Assembly: GCA_963763485.1 (NCBI GenBank)
Contig: CAVXOW010000007.1
Location: forward strand, 558,001-622,000
From: CAWCKS01 sp963763485
Lineage (GTDB): Bacteria; Pseudomonadota; Alphaproteobacteria; Rhizobiales; Xanthobacteraceae
Direction: 5' to 3'
DNA: 64,000 bases
Each line of letters opens with the position of its first letter. The first letter of the stretch is position 1. The notes beneath the pieces are model-generated. The model was not told the DNA's origin and did not search any database. It saw only the letters and a list, made by a program, of their open reading frames with translations. Positions 45,779 through 53,205 of this stretch are shown here, in pieces. The translations under genes and the position numbers were made by a program.

Positions 45779-46043
45779 ACGGTCGGCTTTAAGAGGCGGA
45801 TGACACGCGTATGCCAATCGATTTCGCGATCTGCGGCCATTTTCTGGAGCGTCCGGTAAGGCGCCCCATGCGCGAGTGCAAGTTCGGCTCTGAGTTCCTT
45901 AAAGGTGCCGGCCAGCGTGACAGTACGGCCCTCGGCGCCAGCGTCAGCCCCCAATCAAGCTTTTCCTGCACCAATAGCGATCCTGCGATCGTGACCGCGA
46001 CACCGCTTGGCATGCAAGCCCTAATGCGTCGAAGTGAGTTCAT
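45775..46043 (-). pseudogene. Chimeric remnant: DedA fragment joined to Crp/Fnr DNA-binding domain
   Basis: On the minus strand CMPSGVAVTIAGSLLVQEKL (about 45945-46015) is a DedA core motif close to the DedA gene at 38.8 kb. Near 45935 it runs into EGRTVTLAGTFKELRAELAL and YRTLQKMAADREIDWHTRVI, the winged helix of the Crp/Fnr regulator at 51488 (EGRTVTVAGTLKDLATELGL counterpart), in another frame, to a stop at 45775. The N-terminal sensory part and the recognition Glu are lost. It is the debris of a second crp gene in a duplicated crp-operator-periplasmic-gene unit. Confidence 0.65.
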
Positions 46044-46070
46044 TCGACATCTACCGCGTTGCTGCGCTGC

Positions 46071-46100
46071 GCCTCTGGACTCTTGAAGAGGTCCAGAGGC
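46071..46100. repeat. Perfect 10-bp hairpin
   Basis: GCCTCTGGAC (46071-46080) and GTCCAGAGGC (46091-46100) with a 10-base loop that is itself nearly self-complementary. It lies 55 bases past the stop of the leftward Spy-like gene, so it may terminate or protect that transcript; no T-run follows. Confidence 0.5.
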
Positions 46101-46155
46101 GGCGTTTGGTCCTCTGGCGCGTGCACATCCTCGCGCCAGTCGGCCGTCGCCGATC

Positions 46156-46743
46156 TCATCGCGGGAACGGCGGACCGCCCATGCCAGCGCTGTGCATGGT
46201 GCCAGGACCGAACGCTAGTCCCGGGAGGGTCTGCTGTGCCTTGGCCTTCTGTGTATCGTCGAGCGTCGCAAGAAGTTCGTTCGCAGCCGCTTTCACGGTC
46301 TCGAATTGCTTCTGTCCCTGCTCTCGGATCTTGGTCATGAACACAAAGCGGTCCTGTGGGCTCAGCTTGCTGACTGCATCAGGATCGACGCCCTCACGAG
46401 CTGCCTTCATCGTGGTGCCCGCATCCTGGATTGTCTTCGCATATTTGGTCCACGCCGGCTCTTGGGTTGCTGTGATGCCGAGTTCCTTCTTTAGCGTCTC
46501 GATCTGCACTTGGTTGGCAAATATTGCGCCAGGCGCTCCACTCATCATCCCCGGGCCCATTCCGGAATGCATTCCTGAACCCATGTGCTGCATCATCATG
46601 CCTGGGCCCATACCGCCGTGACCCATGCCTCGCATGAACGGGGGCCCAAAGCCGCCGGGACCTGTTGCTTGTGCCAAAGCCCATCCGCCGACGAGCACGG
46701 TTGCGGCTGCGATGCTGCCGATCAACAAGACTTTCTTCTTCAT
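46156..46743 (-). CDS. Spy/CpxP-like periplasmic protein (LTxxQ family), Met/His-rich
   Basis: 195 aa from the ATG at 46743 (signal MKKKVLLIGSIAAATVLVGG). After the signal comes a low-complexity stretch of Gly, Met and His (MRGMGHGGMGPGMMMQHMGS). It is followed by an antiparallel helical part with LKKELGITATQEPAWTKYAK and a final LDDTQKAKAQQTLPG, the LTxxQ-type repeat. Spy/CpxP proteins are chaperones or sensor partners in envelope and metal stress. It is divergent from an OmpR/EnvZ-type pair, the classical arrangement for such a sensor inhibitor. Confidence 0.85.
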   Translation of the reverse strand: MKKKVLLIGSIAAATVLVGGWALAQATGPGGFGPPFMRGMGHGGMGPGMMMQHMGSGMHSGMGPGMMSGAPGAIFANQVQIETLKKELGITATQEPAWTKYAKTIQDAGTTMKAAREGVDPDAVSKLSPQDRFVFMTKIREQGQKQFETVKAAANELLATLDDTQKAKAQQTLPGLAFGPGTMHSAGMGGPPFPR

Positions 46744-46925
46744 AATTGTCTCCAATGCCTAGGCAACAGAGAGGTCCGTTGCTGGTGCACATTGGCAACC
46801 GCAGATTTGACCCAAGTATTTCAGAAACCGCATTTTGTGTGACAAAGTCTGTCAACCACCACATTTGCGGCAATTCGTTACACTTTCCGTGAAACGACTG
46901 TGAGCCCCTCGTCTATATTCCACCC

Positions 46926-47648
46926 ATGCAAAGCGGGGCACACATTCTGATCGTCGACGATCACCGCGAGATTCGCGATCTGGTCTCGCGCGCTTTGACC
47001 AAGGATGGCTTCCGGGTCAGTTCAGCGGCGGATGGCCGCGCGATGCACAAAGTGTTGGCCAACAGCCGGATCGACCTCATCCTTCTCGACCTGATGCTAC
47101 CGGGCGAGGACGGTCTCTCGCTGTGCCGCGCGCTTCGCAGCGACTTGAACATCCCAATCATAATGCTGACGGCCAAAGGCGACGAGATTGACCGCGTCAT
47201 CGGCCTGGAGATGGGCGCCGACGACTACCTCGCGAAGCCGTTTGGTAGCCGTGAACTTGTCGCGCGCATCAAGGCGGTGCTGCGGCGCAGCCGGGACAAG
47301 GCGGCGGAGCCAAATGCCGCTCACCGTCCCCAGCACTACCATTTTGATCGCTGGCAACTTGACACCAGCACAAGAGAGCTTCTTCGCGATGATGGGGTCA
47401 CGGTACCGCTAAGCACCGGCGAATATGATCTACTAATCGCCTTCGTAGAGCGCCCACAGCGTGTGCTGAGTCGCGATCAGCTACTTGATCTGGCGCGCGG
47501 GCGCGCTACCAACGCCATCGATCGCAGCATCGACACTCAGGTCAGCCGACTTCGCAAGAAGCTCGAACTCGACCCCACGGATCCCAAGATCATCAAGACC
47601 GTGTGGGGTGGCGGATACACGTTTACGCCTGCGGTTAAATACGAATGA
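46926..47648 (+). CDS. OmpR-family response regulator
   Basis: 240 aa. Receiver domain 1-120 with acidic pocket (HILIVDDHREIRDLVSRALT), phospho-Asp in RIDLILLDLMLPGEDG (about residue 55), Thr in IIMLTAKGDE and Lys in DYLAKPFGSREL; winged helix 140-235 with TGEYDLLIAFVERPQRVLSR and IDTQVSRLRKKLE. Its stop overlaps the kinase start (ATGA). A TATATT box lies about 10 bases before the ATG, so the transcript may have almost no leader. Likely controls the divergent Spy-like gene. Confidence 0.93.
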   Translation: MQSGAHILIVDDHREIRDLVSRALTKDGFRVSSAADGRAMHKVLANSRIDLILLDLMLPGEDGLSLCRALRSDLNIPIIMLTAKGDEIDRVIGLEMGADDYLAKPFGSRELVARIKAVLRRSRDKAAEPNAAHRPQHYHFDRWQLDTSTRELLRDDGVTVPLSTGEYDLLIAFVERPQRVLSRDQLLDLARGRATNAIDRSIDTQVSRLRKKLELDPTDPKIIKTVWGGGYTFTPAVKYE

Positions 47649-49048
47649 GCCGATTTCTTCCTCAAAGCCTCTTCGGTCAAACGCTTCTTGCTCTGCTTGT
47701 AGGGTTGATAATCTCGCACGCGGCGGGATCCTGGATCTATACCCTGGATCGCGAACAAGCCGTGCGCGCCGTCGGGGGATTTGCCGCTGCACAGCGGATC
47801 GCTAATCTGACCCGACTGGTGCAGGAGGCTCCGCGTGAATGGCGAGAGCGCATTGTCGCAAACTTGAGTGACCAGACATTTCGCGTCGCGCTTTCTGCCA
47901 AGCTTCCGGCAATGAATCCGGGCGACGATGACCCGCAGGTCACAGATGCGATCAAGGACTTTCTCGTTGATCAGCTTTCCCTCGGGTCGACGCAGCTACC
48001 TCGTGTGTCCGCCTCTTGGCCTGCTGGCTCCGAATCCGCATTCGGGAGCATGCACCCAATCATGGGGCGCGGCCCAATGATGCACGGCTTTGGTGCTTTC
48101 GGTCCTTTCGGAGGCTTCCGTGATTTGAAAGTCGCTGTTCCACTATCGGATGGTCAATGGCTTTCCTTCGTTACCGCGCTGCCCCAGGGAGGACCAGCCG
48201 TTTCGAGGCAATTCCTTTTTTCGATGGCGCTTATGGCAATCATTATTCTCGCCGTTTCGATATGGGTCGTTCGGCGGGTGACAGCGCCGCTCGCCTCGCT
48301 CTCGGCTGCAGCTAAAATGCTCGGCAATGATTTGAATGCTCCGCCGATGGCCGAGACCGGCACAATTGAAATGCGGCAGGCGTCGCGGGCGTTCAACACG
48401 ATGCAGGCGCGTCTGCGCAGCCTCATCGAAAATCGAACGCGTATGCTTGCAGCTATCTCGCATGACCTGCGCACACCTCTAACTCTCTTGCGGCTTCGCG
48501 CGGAGCATGTCGAAGATGCTCCAGAGCGCGAAAAGATGCTGGCCAACGTTGCCGAAATGGATTCCATGTTAACTGCAACGCTGGAATTCGCCCGTGACGA
48601 AGCAATGGCAGAGCCGCGTCGCCGAACTGATCTCACCGCGCTCCTTGCCAGCGTGGTCGATGACATGGCCGATACCGGACTTCCGGTTGCCATGGAGCCG
48701 GCACCGCCCATTCTCTGCGAATGCCAACCGGCTGCCTTAAAGCGCGCGCTCATCAATCTGATCGACAACGCCGTGAAGTACGGCAAGCGGGCGCACGCTA
48801 CGATTCGCTCGACACCGCAGGCGGTCGAGATCATGGTCGCTGATGAAGGGCCTGGAATTCCCGAAGACGAACTGGTCCAGGTGTTTCAACCGTTCTACCG
48901 CGTGGAGGGCTCTAGGAACCGCGAAACTGGTGGGATCGGTCTCGGGCTGGCGATCGCACTGTCAATCGTCCAGGCGCATGGGGGCAAGCTTACGCTCTCA
49001 AACCAGCCGGAAGGTGGTTTGCGGGCTCGTGTGACTTTGCCAATCTGA
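47645..49048 (+). CDS. Sensor histidine kinase (EnvZ/CpxA-like) with Met/His-rich sensor loop
   Basis: 467 aa inner-membrane kinase. TM1 LLALLVGLIISHAAGSWIY, a periplasmic loop of about 165 residues, TM2 FSMALMAIIILAVSIWVV, HAMP (APLASLSAAAKMLGNDLN), phospho-His in LAAISHDLRTPLTLLRLRAE, N-box LINLIDNAVKYG and G-boxes DEGPGIPEDE and GIGLGLAIALSIVQAHGG. The end of the periplasmic loop contains MHPIMGRGPMMHGFGAFG, the same Met/His/Gly style as the divergent Spy-like protein, which suggests sensing of Cu+ or another soft metal. That is inference. Confidence 0.92.
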   Translation: MSRFLPQSLFGQTLLALLVGLIISHAAGSWIYTLDREQAVRAVGGFAAAQRIANLTRLVQEAPREWRERIVANLSDQTFRVALSAKLPAMNPGDDDPQVTDAIKDFLVDQLSLGSTQLPRVSASWPAGSESAFGSMHPIMGRGPMMHGFGAFGPFGGFRDLKVAVPLSDGQWLSFVTALPQGGPAVSRQFLFSMALMAIIILAVSIWVVRRVTAPLASLSAAAKMLGNDLNAPPMAETGTIEMRQASRAFNTMQARLRSLIENRTRMLAAISHDLRTPLTLLRLRAEHVEDAPEREKMLANVAEMDSMLTATLEFARDEAMAEPRRRTDLTALLASVVDDMADTGLPVAMEPAPPILCECQPAALKRALINLIDNAVKYGKRAHATIRSTPQAVEIMVADEGPGIPEDELVQVFQPFYRVEGSRNRETGGIGLGLAIALSIVQAHGGKLTLSNQPEGGLRARVTLPI

Positions 49049-49248
49049 TCAACATGATCGCATCTAGGACGCAGCATTCCGTTCCCGTACGACGCAGCGA
49101 ACCGGCATTTACGGATCCGCGCATCGGGCTGGGACCGAACACACTCACAGAACGACTCAAATTGTAATGCTCTGTTGTCCCCATGCTAAACAACATGGGC
49201 TCGACAATTTTTCAGAGTTTATTGGTAGGTCGGATCGACGAAGGCGCC

Positions 49249-50550
49249 ATGAGAAGTCGCGACATTCTGGGCTATTTGGCGTTGGCGCTTGGGGCGCTTA
49301 CGGCCGCGGGCATCCTCTGGTATATTTACTTCGTTCCGTACACGCTCAGGGTAGCCGTTGGTCCGTCCAACACCGAACCAACGGAACTCCTCGCCGCCAT
49401 GTCCGCGGCGATCGAGCGAGACAATGCGTCAATTCGCCTGGTACTCGTTCCTTACGCAAATCTCGCGGACACGTCCGCCGCACTTGACGCGCGTCAGGCT
49501 GATCTCGCTGTCGTGCGCACGGACCTCAGCCTCCCGACCTCCGGTCTGGGCGTGGCGATTGCCCATCAATACATGGCGCTGATACTTTCGCGGCCTCAAG
49601 CAAACATCAGACGATTTAGCGATTTGCGCAATCACGCGATCGGCGTCGTCGGCCCGGGAAGCGGAAACATGGCGCTGTTCGAAACGCTAATGTCGGCTTA
49701 CGAGCTAAAGTCTGGAACCGTTCGCGTTGTTCCGCTGACCTCTCCGGATGAGATTGCCGGAGTGATTGCAAGCGGTCGAATAGACGCAGTGTTCGTCGCA
49801 GGTCCACGCGGCGGAAAGCTGATAACACAATCATTTCATGCCTTCAGCGGTGCAACAAAAGGTGCTCCGGTTTTTGTCCCCATAAGCGAAGCTGCGGCGT
49901 TAGCGGCCCGCAATCCCGTCTTCGCCGCTGGCGAGATCGCCCCGGGTGAGCTCGAAATCACACCATTGATGCCGCCCAAGGAAGTCCAAACCCTGACCTT
50001 TCCTTTGCTGCTCGTTGCCAGCAACCGCCTCGCTTCCAAGGCGGTACAGGAATTTACCAAACAGCTCTTTTCGCTGCGTCATGCACTCCTCGCCCAGAAT
50101 CCCGAGGCAGGACGTATTGAAAAGTTGTCGACGGACAGAGGCGAGTCTTTCGCCGTGCATCCTGGCGCGGCCACCTACTACGACGCAGAGGAAACGAACC
50201 TCCTCAGCGGACTCAGTGATTGGTTCTGGGTGGGAATGCTGGGGCTCGGGGGTATTGGCTCAATGGGTGCGTGGATTCTCAGTCGTCTCTTCCCGCGACG
50301 CCGCGAAATGGTCCAAGCCGAATTCGCCGAGCTTCTAGAGTTGATGGAAAAGGCGCGAGCTGCCACTTCCATGACCGAGGTCGAAAACATCGAGCGCGAG
50401 ATCGACAAGCTCCTTACCGCTACTTCAAAGCTCTTGTTTGACGGGAGTATCGATGACATCCATCAACCAGCCTTTGATCTGATCCTGGCCCGCATCGAAA
50501 CGGTTCTTGAGGCAAAGCGTCAAGGACTGGCATCTCAGCCCCAGACTTAA
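49249..50550 (+). CDS. TAXI-family TRAP transporter solute-binding protein, membrane-anchored at both ends
   Basis: 433 aa from the ATG at 49249, or 455 aa from 49183; the shorter form begins right before the N-terminal helix (YLALALGALTAAGILWYIYF). The TAXI domain follows: LRVAVGPSNTEPTELLAAMS, ADLAVVRTDLSLPTSGLGVA, HAIGVVGPGSGNMALFETLM. Unlike typical TAXI proteins it has a C-terminal membrane helix (WFWVGMLGLGGIGSMGAWIL) and a cytoplasmic helical tail (VQAEFAELLELMEKARAATS). No TRAP permease gene is adjacent. It may act as a membrane sensor rather than a transporter component. Confidence 0.87.
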   Translation: MRSRDILGYLALALGALTAAGILWYIYFVPYTLRVAVGPSNTEPTELLAAMSAAIERDNASIRLVLVPYANLADTSAALDARQADLAVVRTDLSLPTSGLGVAIAHQYMALILSRPQANIRRFSDLRNHAIGVVGPGSGNMALFETLMSAYELKSGTVRVVPLTSPDEIAGVIASGRIDAVFVAGPRGGKLITQSFHAFSGATKGAPVFVPISEAAALAARNPVFAAGEIAPGELEITPLMPPKEVQTLTFPLLLVASNRLASKAVQEFTKQLFSLRHALLAQNPEAGRIEKLSTDRGESFAVHPGAATYYDAEETNLLSGLSDWFWVGMLGLGGIGSMGAWILSRLFPRRREMVQAEFAELLELMEKARAATSMTEVENIEREIDKLLTATSKLLFDGSIDDIHQPAFDLILARIETVLEAKRQGLASQPQT

Positions 50551-50721
50551 ATGCCCGTAGAGGAAGAATTCACCAGCACTCAGATGCTAAGATACCGCCA
50601 CCACGGCGCGAGGCGCGTACCAATCACCGATGAGCGTCGGTTGGGAACCGAACCCACGCGGGCGATTAATATCGCCAGCATGGGACCGTAGCGAGACGTG
50701 TCGGCAGCGTATCCGTCTCGA

Positions 50722-51414
50722 CTAGTGTGTGAACGTGCCTTGGGCCATCATCAGGTGGTGTTGCTGATGATGCGACCCTTGCACCATGATACCCATGAAG
50801 CCGAGGGCCTTGAGCTTTGCCACTTGCTTCGGATCGGTGCTGAGGACGGTAAGCTTGACCCCGTTAGGCAGGTCCTCCGTTTTCGCGTTCCAGCCGAGCA
50901 GGCTGAGCTCGTGAACATGCGCGGGAACCATGCGCTTTATTGCATCAAGGGTGCGGCCCTCGCCGGTCACTGCGATCTCGATGCCATTGTCGAGGCCGCG
51001 CTCGGTGGCTTTGGCTCGCATCGTCACCTCGTCCATATCGATCAGGTGCTCGCGTAGCGCCGAAATATTCACCTTCGACCAGTCGGTCGCGGGATCAGCC
51101 TCGAGGATACGCACGACTTCCTGGATTGTGCCGAACGCCTCTTGTCCGGGCATGGTGGGCTGACCGGAAGCTTCGGTTCCCGTCATCATCCCGCGTTGGC
51201 CCATTCCGCCCTGCATCCCTTGCATCATCTGGGCATGCATCATCTGTCCGTGCATCATCGGGCCGCCCTTCGGCATCGTCTGTTGCTGGCCAGGATCGCC
51301 CGCGCCCATTTGCCCGTGCATTTCGGAGTGGTTAGGCATTTGCGCTGCCGCAAAGGCGGTTGCGGTAACGATCGCTACGCCGGCAAGGCCGGCCTTCCAT
51401 GACCATGACGACAT
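50722..51414 (-). CDS. Met/His-rich periplasmic protein (putative soft-metal binder)
   Basis: 230 aa from the ATG at 51414 with an AGAGG site. The signal peptide (MSSWSWKAGLAGVAIVTATA) and next residues (MPNHSEMHGQMG) are paralogous to those of the cytochrome c'-like gene at 45129. Then comes MMHGQMMHAQMMQGMQGGMG, followed by a folded C-terminal half (VRILEADPATDWSKVNISAL; LREHLIDMDEVTMRAKATER; IKRMVPAHVHELSLLGWNAK) with a final GSHHQQHHLMMAQGTFTH. It lacks CxxCH. Copper or silver binding is a fair guess from composition. The ATGATC palindrome lies 64 bases before the start. Confidence 0.8.
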   Translation of the reverse strand: MSSWSWKAGLAGVAIVTATAFAAAQMPNHSEMHGQMGAGDPGQQQTMPKGGPMMHGQMMHAQMMQGMQGGMGQRGMMTGTEASGQPTMPGQEAFGTIQEVVRILEADPATDWSKVNISALREHLIDMDEVTMRAKATERGLDNGIEIAVTGEGRTLDAIKRMVPAHVHELSLLGWNAKTEDLPNGVKLTVLSTDPKQVAKLKALGFMGIMVQGSHHQQHHLMMAQGTFTH

Positions 51415-51477
51415 GATCGACCTCTTTCTGTAACGTGCCCTTGCTGTCCAGTTACACCATGACGCGCACCCGTTCCT

Positions 51478-51491
51478 ATGATCCTGATCAT
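51478..51491. promoter_or_regulatory. Palindrome ATGATC-CT-GATCAT, copy 3
   Basis: A perfect dyad overlapping the stop codon of the Crp/Fnr gene (51488-51490) and 64 bases before the start of the Met/His-rich gene at 51414, the same spacing as copy 2. Likely the binding site of the Crp/Fnr protein encoded just upstream. Confidence 0.75.
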
Positions 51492-52108
51492 ATCGACGGC
51501 TTCGCCAGCTTGATTTTTCCGTCGAGTCTCTCGATCTCGCCGGAAGCCGCCATGTCCGCAAGCGTCCGGTACAGCGCCTCATGCGTCAGTCCGAGTTCAG
51601 TCGCGAGGTCCTTCAGGGTGCCGGCCACCGTGACGGTACGGCCATCTGTGCCGGCATTGAGCATGAGATAGTGCCGGACGCGATCGCGCGCGGAGTGAAT
51701 GTTGCGTTGTTCAAGGCGCGTGCGCAGGTTCATGACCTGGCGCGCGAGCATCGCGGTGAAGCTTTGGGCTGCTTTGGGATTGCGGTCGAACTCAGCCAGC
51801 ACGATCGCCTTTGGATAACGGCGAACCACTGCATCGGTCGCGGCGATCGCGTCGCAGTGATAGGTCGATGCGAATAGCGAGGCTTCGGCAAGCGTGTCGC
51901 CAGCCATTGCGAGATGAAGCAAAACCTCGCGGCCCGCACGGTCGACGCGGATGAGCCGTACTTTTCCGGTCACGACCTCGTAGTAACCGGCAGTCCGTTG
52001 TCCCGTGCGAAACAAGGCTTCGCCCGCCTTGAACAAGCGCTCAACGCCGGCAGCTCGAACAGTCTGCTTGAATCGATCGGCCGTATTCACCGAGACCTTT
52101 TCAACCAA
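51488..52108 (-). CDS. Crp/Fnr-family transcriptional regulator
   Basis: 206 aa. Cyclic-nucleotide-fold domain 20-115 (ERLFKAGEALFRTGQRTAGY, VTGKVRLIRVDRAGREVLLH, GDTLAEASLFASTYHCDAIA), dimer helix (ARQVMNLRTRLEQRNIHSAR), winged helix 150-200 (VTVAGTLKDLATELGLTHEA, LYRTLADMAASGEIERLDGK). No N-terminal cysteine cluster for an Fe-S site is present. The recognition helix reads HEALYRTL: it keeps the Glu and Arg of Fnr (ETVSR) but has Tyr for Ser, in keeping with an ATGAT instead of TTGAT site. It is directly followed by such a site and a Met-rich gene. Confidence 0.9.
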   Translation of the reverse strand: MVEKVSVNTADRFKQTVRAAGVERLFKAGEALFRTGQRTAGYYEVVTGKVRLIRVDRAGREVLLHLAMAGDTLAEASLFASTYHCDAIAATDAVVRRYPKAIVLAEFDRNPKAAQSFTAMLARQVMNLRTRLEQRNIHSARDRVRHYLMLNAGTDGRTVTVAGTLKDLATELGLTHEALYRTLADMAASGEIERLDGKIKLAKPSI

Positions 52109-52129
52109 CTAGATTGCGCGGGAAAAGCG

Positions 52130-52220
52130 TAGCTTGCCCCGAATTCTGGCCCTGCCGAAACAGCACCTCGTTTCGTGTGAGCGAACGTCTCTCAAGCGCC
52201 TGTTCGTCCAACCCTAGCAT
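52130..52220 (-). pseudogene. Possible N-terminal remnant of another Crp/Fnr gene
   Basis: The minus strand reads MLGLDEQALERRSLTRNEVL and FRQGQNSG, resembling the start of a cNMP-binding domain (...RRSLxRNEVLFRQGQ...). It is followed by unrelated sequence into the intact regulator. Short and tentative. Confidence 0.3.
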
Positions 52221-52314
52221 GACGCAGAAACACTCCGCCGAGTGAAAAGGGGAATGGCCATTTTGCACCGGCCGCGGCACGTGACGGCGGCGCCTTATCG
52301 CGCCGCCGATTTGT

Positions 52315-53103
52315 TCAGTTTGGCTTTCGCGCGAAGAAGGCGTAGCCGAAGACGGCGAAGAGACGCGCCTTGTCCTCGCCACCCGCGCCCTTGAACGTGT
52401 CGATGGGCGGACCGATCGTTACGTCAACGAAGCCAATGTCTTCCAACATTTTTTGCCAGGCTGCGCACGGCAGACCACCGGCAATTCAAGCCGTCCAAAG
52501 ATCGACGTTACGAATTGCCGATTCGGGAACAGGTTTGCCGTTCGCGATATCAGCGAACTGAAGCCGACCGCCCGGACGCAAGACCCGAAAGATTTCAGAG
52601 AACGTCGCCTTCTTGTCGGCGCAGAGATTGATGACGCCATTGCTAATGACGACATCAGCCCAGCCGTCGTCAATTGGCATTTTCTCCGCTAGCCCCTCGC
52701 GGAACTCGACATGAGCTAATCCGAGCGATTGGACCGTTGACCGCGATTTCGCGAGCATCTCTTCGGTCATGTCGATGCCAACGACGTTGCCAGTTGGGCC
52801 AACATGATGGGCGGCCACAAACGAGTTGAAGCCGGCACCCGACCCGACGTCGACCACGCGCTCACCCTTGGCCAGCGGGTGGAGGGAGAACGGATTTGCC
52901 ACGCCGGCAAACGATTCGACAGCCGCGTCTGGCAGTGAGGCGACGAGGTTCTCGTCGTATCCAAGGTGCCTGGCAAGATAGCGACCGGTATGGAAGTGGT
53001 GCTTGCCGTGGGGATCGGTCGCGACCTCGCGATACTTGCTTTTGACTTCCTCGCGCAGCGCGTCCACGTCGACCGCGATGCCGTCCCGAGAATCAACACG
53101 CAT
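52315..53103 (-). CDS. ArsM-like SAM methyltransferase with in-frame TGA (Cys/Sec position)
   Basis: From the ATG at 53103 (MRVDSRDGIAVDVDALREEV) the frame runs through the SAM site ERVVDVGSGAGFNSFVAAHH, GNVVGIDMTEEMLAKSRSTV, DVVISNGVINLCADKKATFS and RVLRPGGRLQFADIANGKPV. It reaches VDLWTA and then TGA at 52488-52486 (codon 206). Past the TGA the same frame continues with family sequence: IAGGLPCAAWQKMLEDIGFV, then VTIGPPIDTFKGAGGEDKAR, then LFAVFGYAFFARKPN and a normal TGA at 52315. Relatives have LW(x)xCIAG here, the As(III)-binding cysteine of ArsM enzymes (family knowledge). So TGA stands for Cys: selenocysteine or a nonsense mutation. Read as ending at 52486 the product would be 205 aa and lack the cysteine and the tail. 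Confidence 0.75.
52455..52482 (-). promoter_or_regulatory. Candidate bacterial SECIS hairpin after the in-frame TGA
   Basis: Counting from the first base after TGA, bases 4-7 (GCCG) pair with 28-31 (TGGC), 10-11 (GG) with 26-27 (CC), base 12 (U) is bulged, 13-16 (CTGC) pair with 22-25 (GCAG), and the loop 17-21 is CGUGC with GU inside. E. coli fdhF has the same upper design (bulged U, 4-bp stem, GU in the loop) about two bases further out. The structure was drawn by eye, not computed. Confidence 0.4.
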
Positions 53104-53205
53104 GGTTCTCTCCTGGGTTCGTCGGATTATCATGTTTGGCAAGAGTCACGCATGCTACCGCCTTGCATCGAAGCCGAAGCGTTGCCTGGTCTGCGAGACG
53201 GGTCG

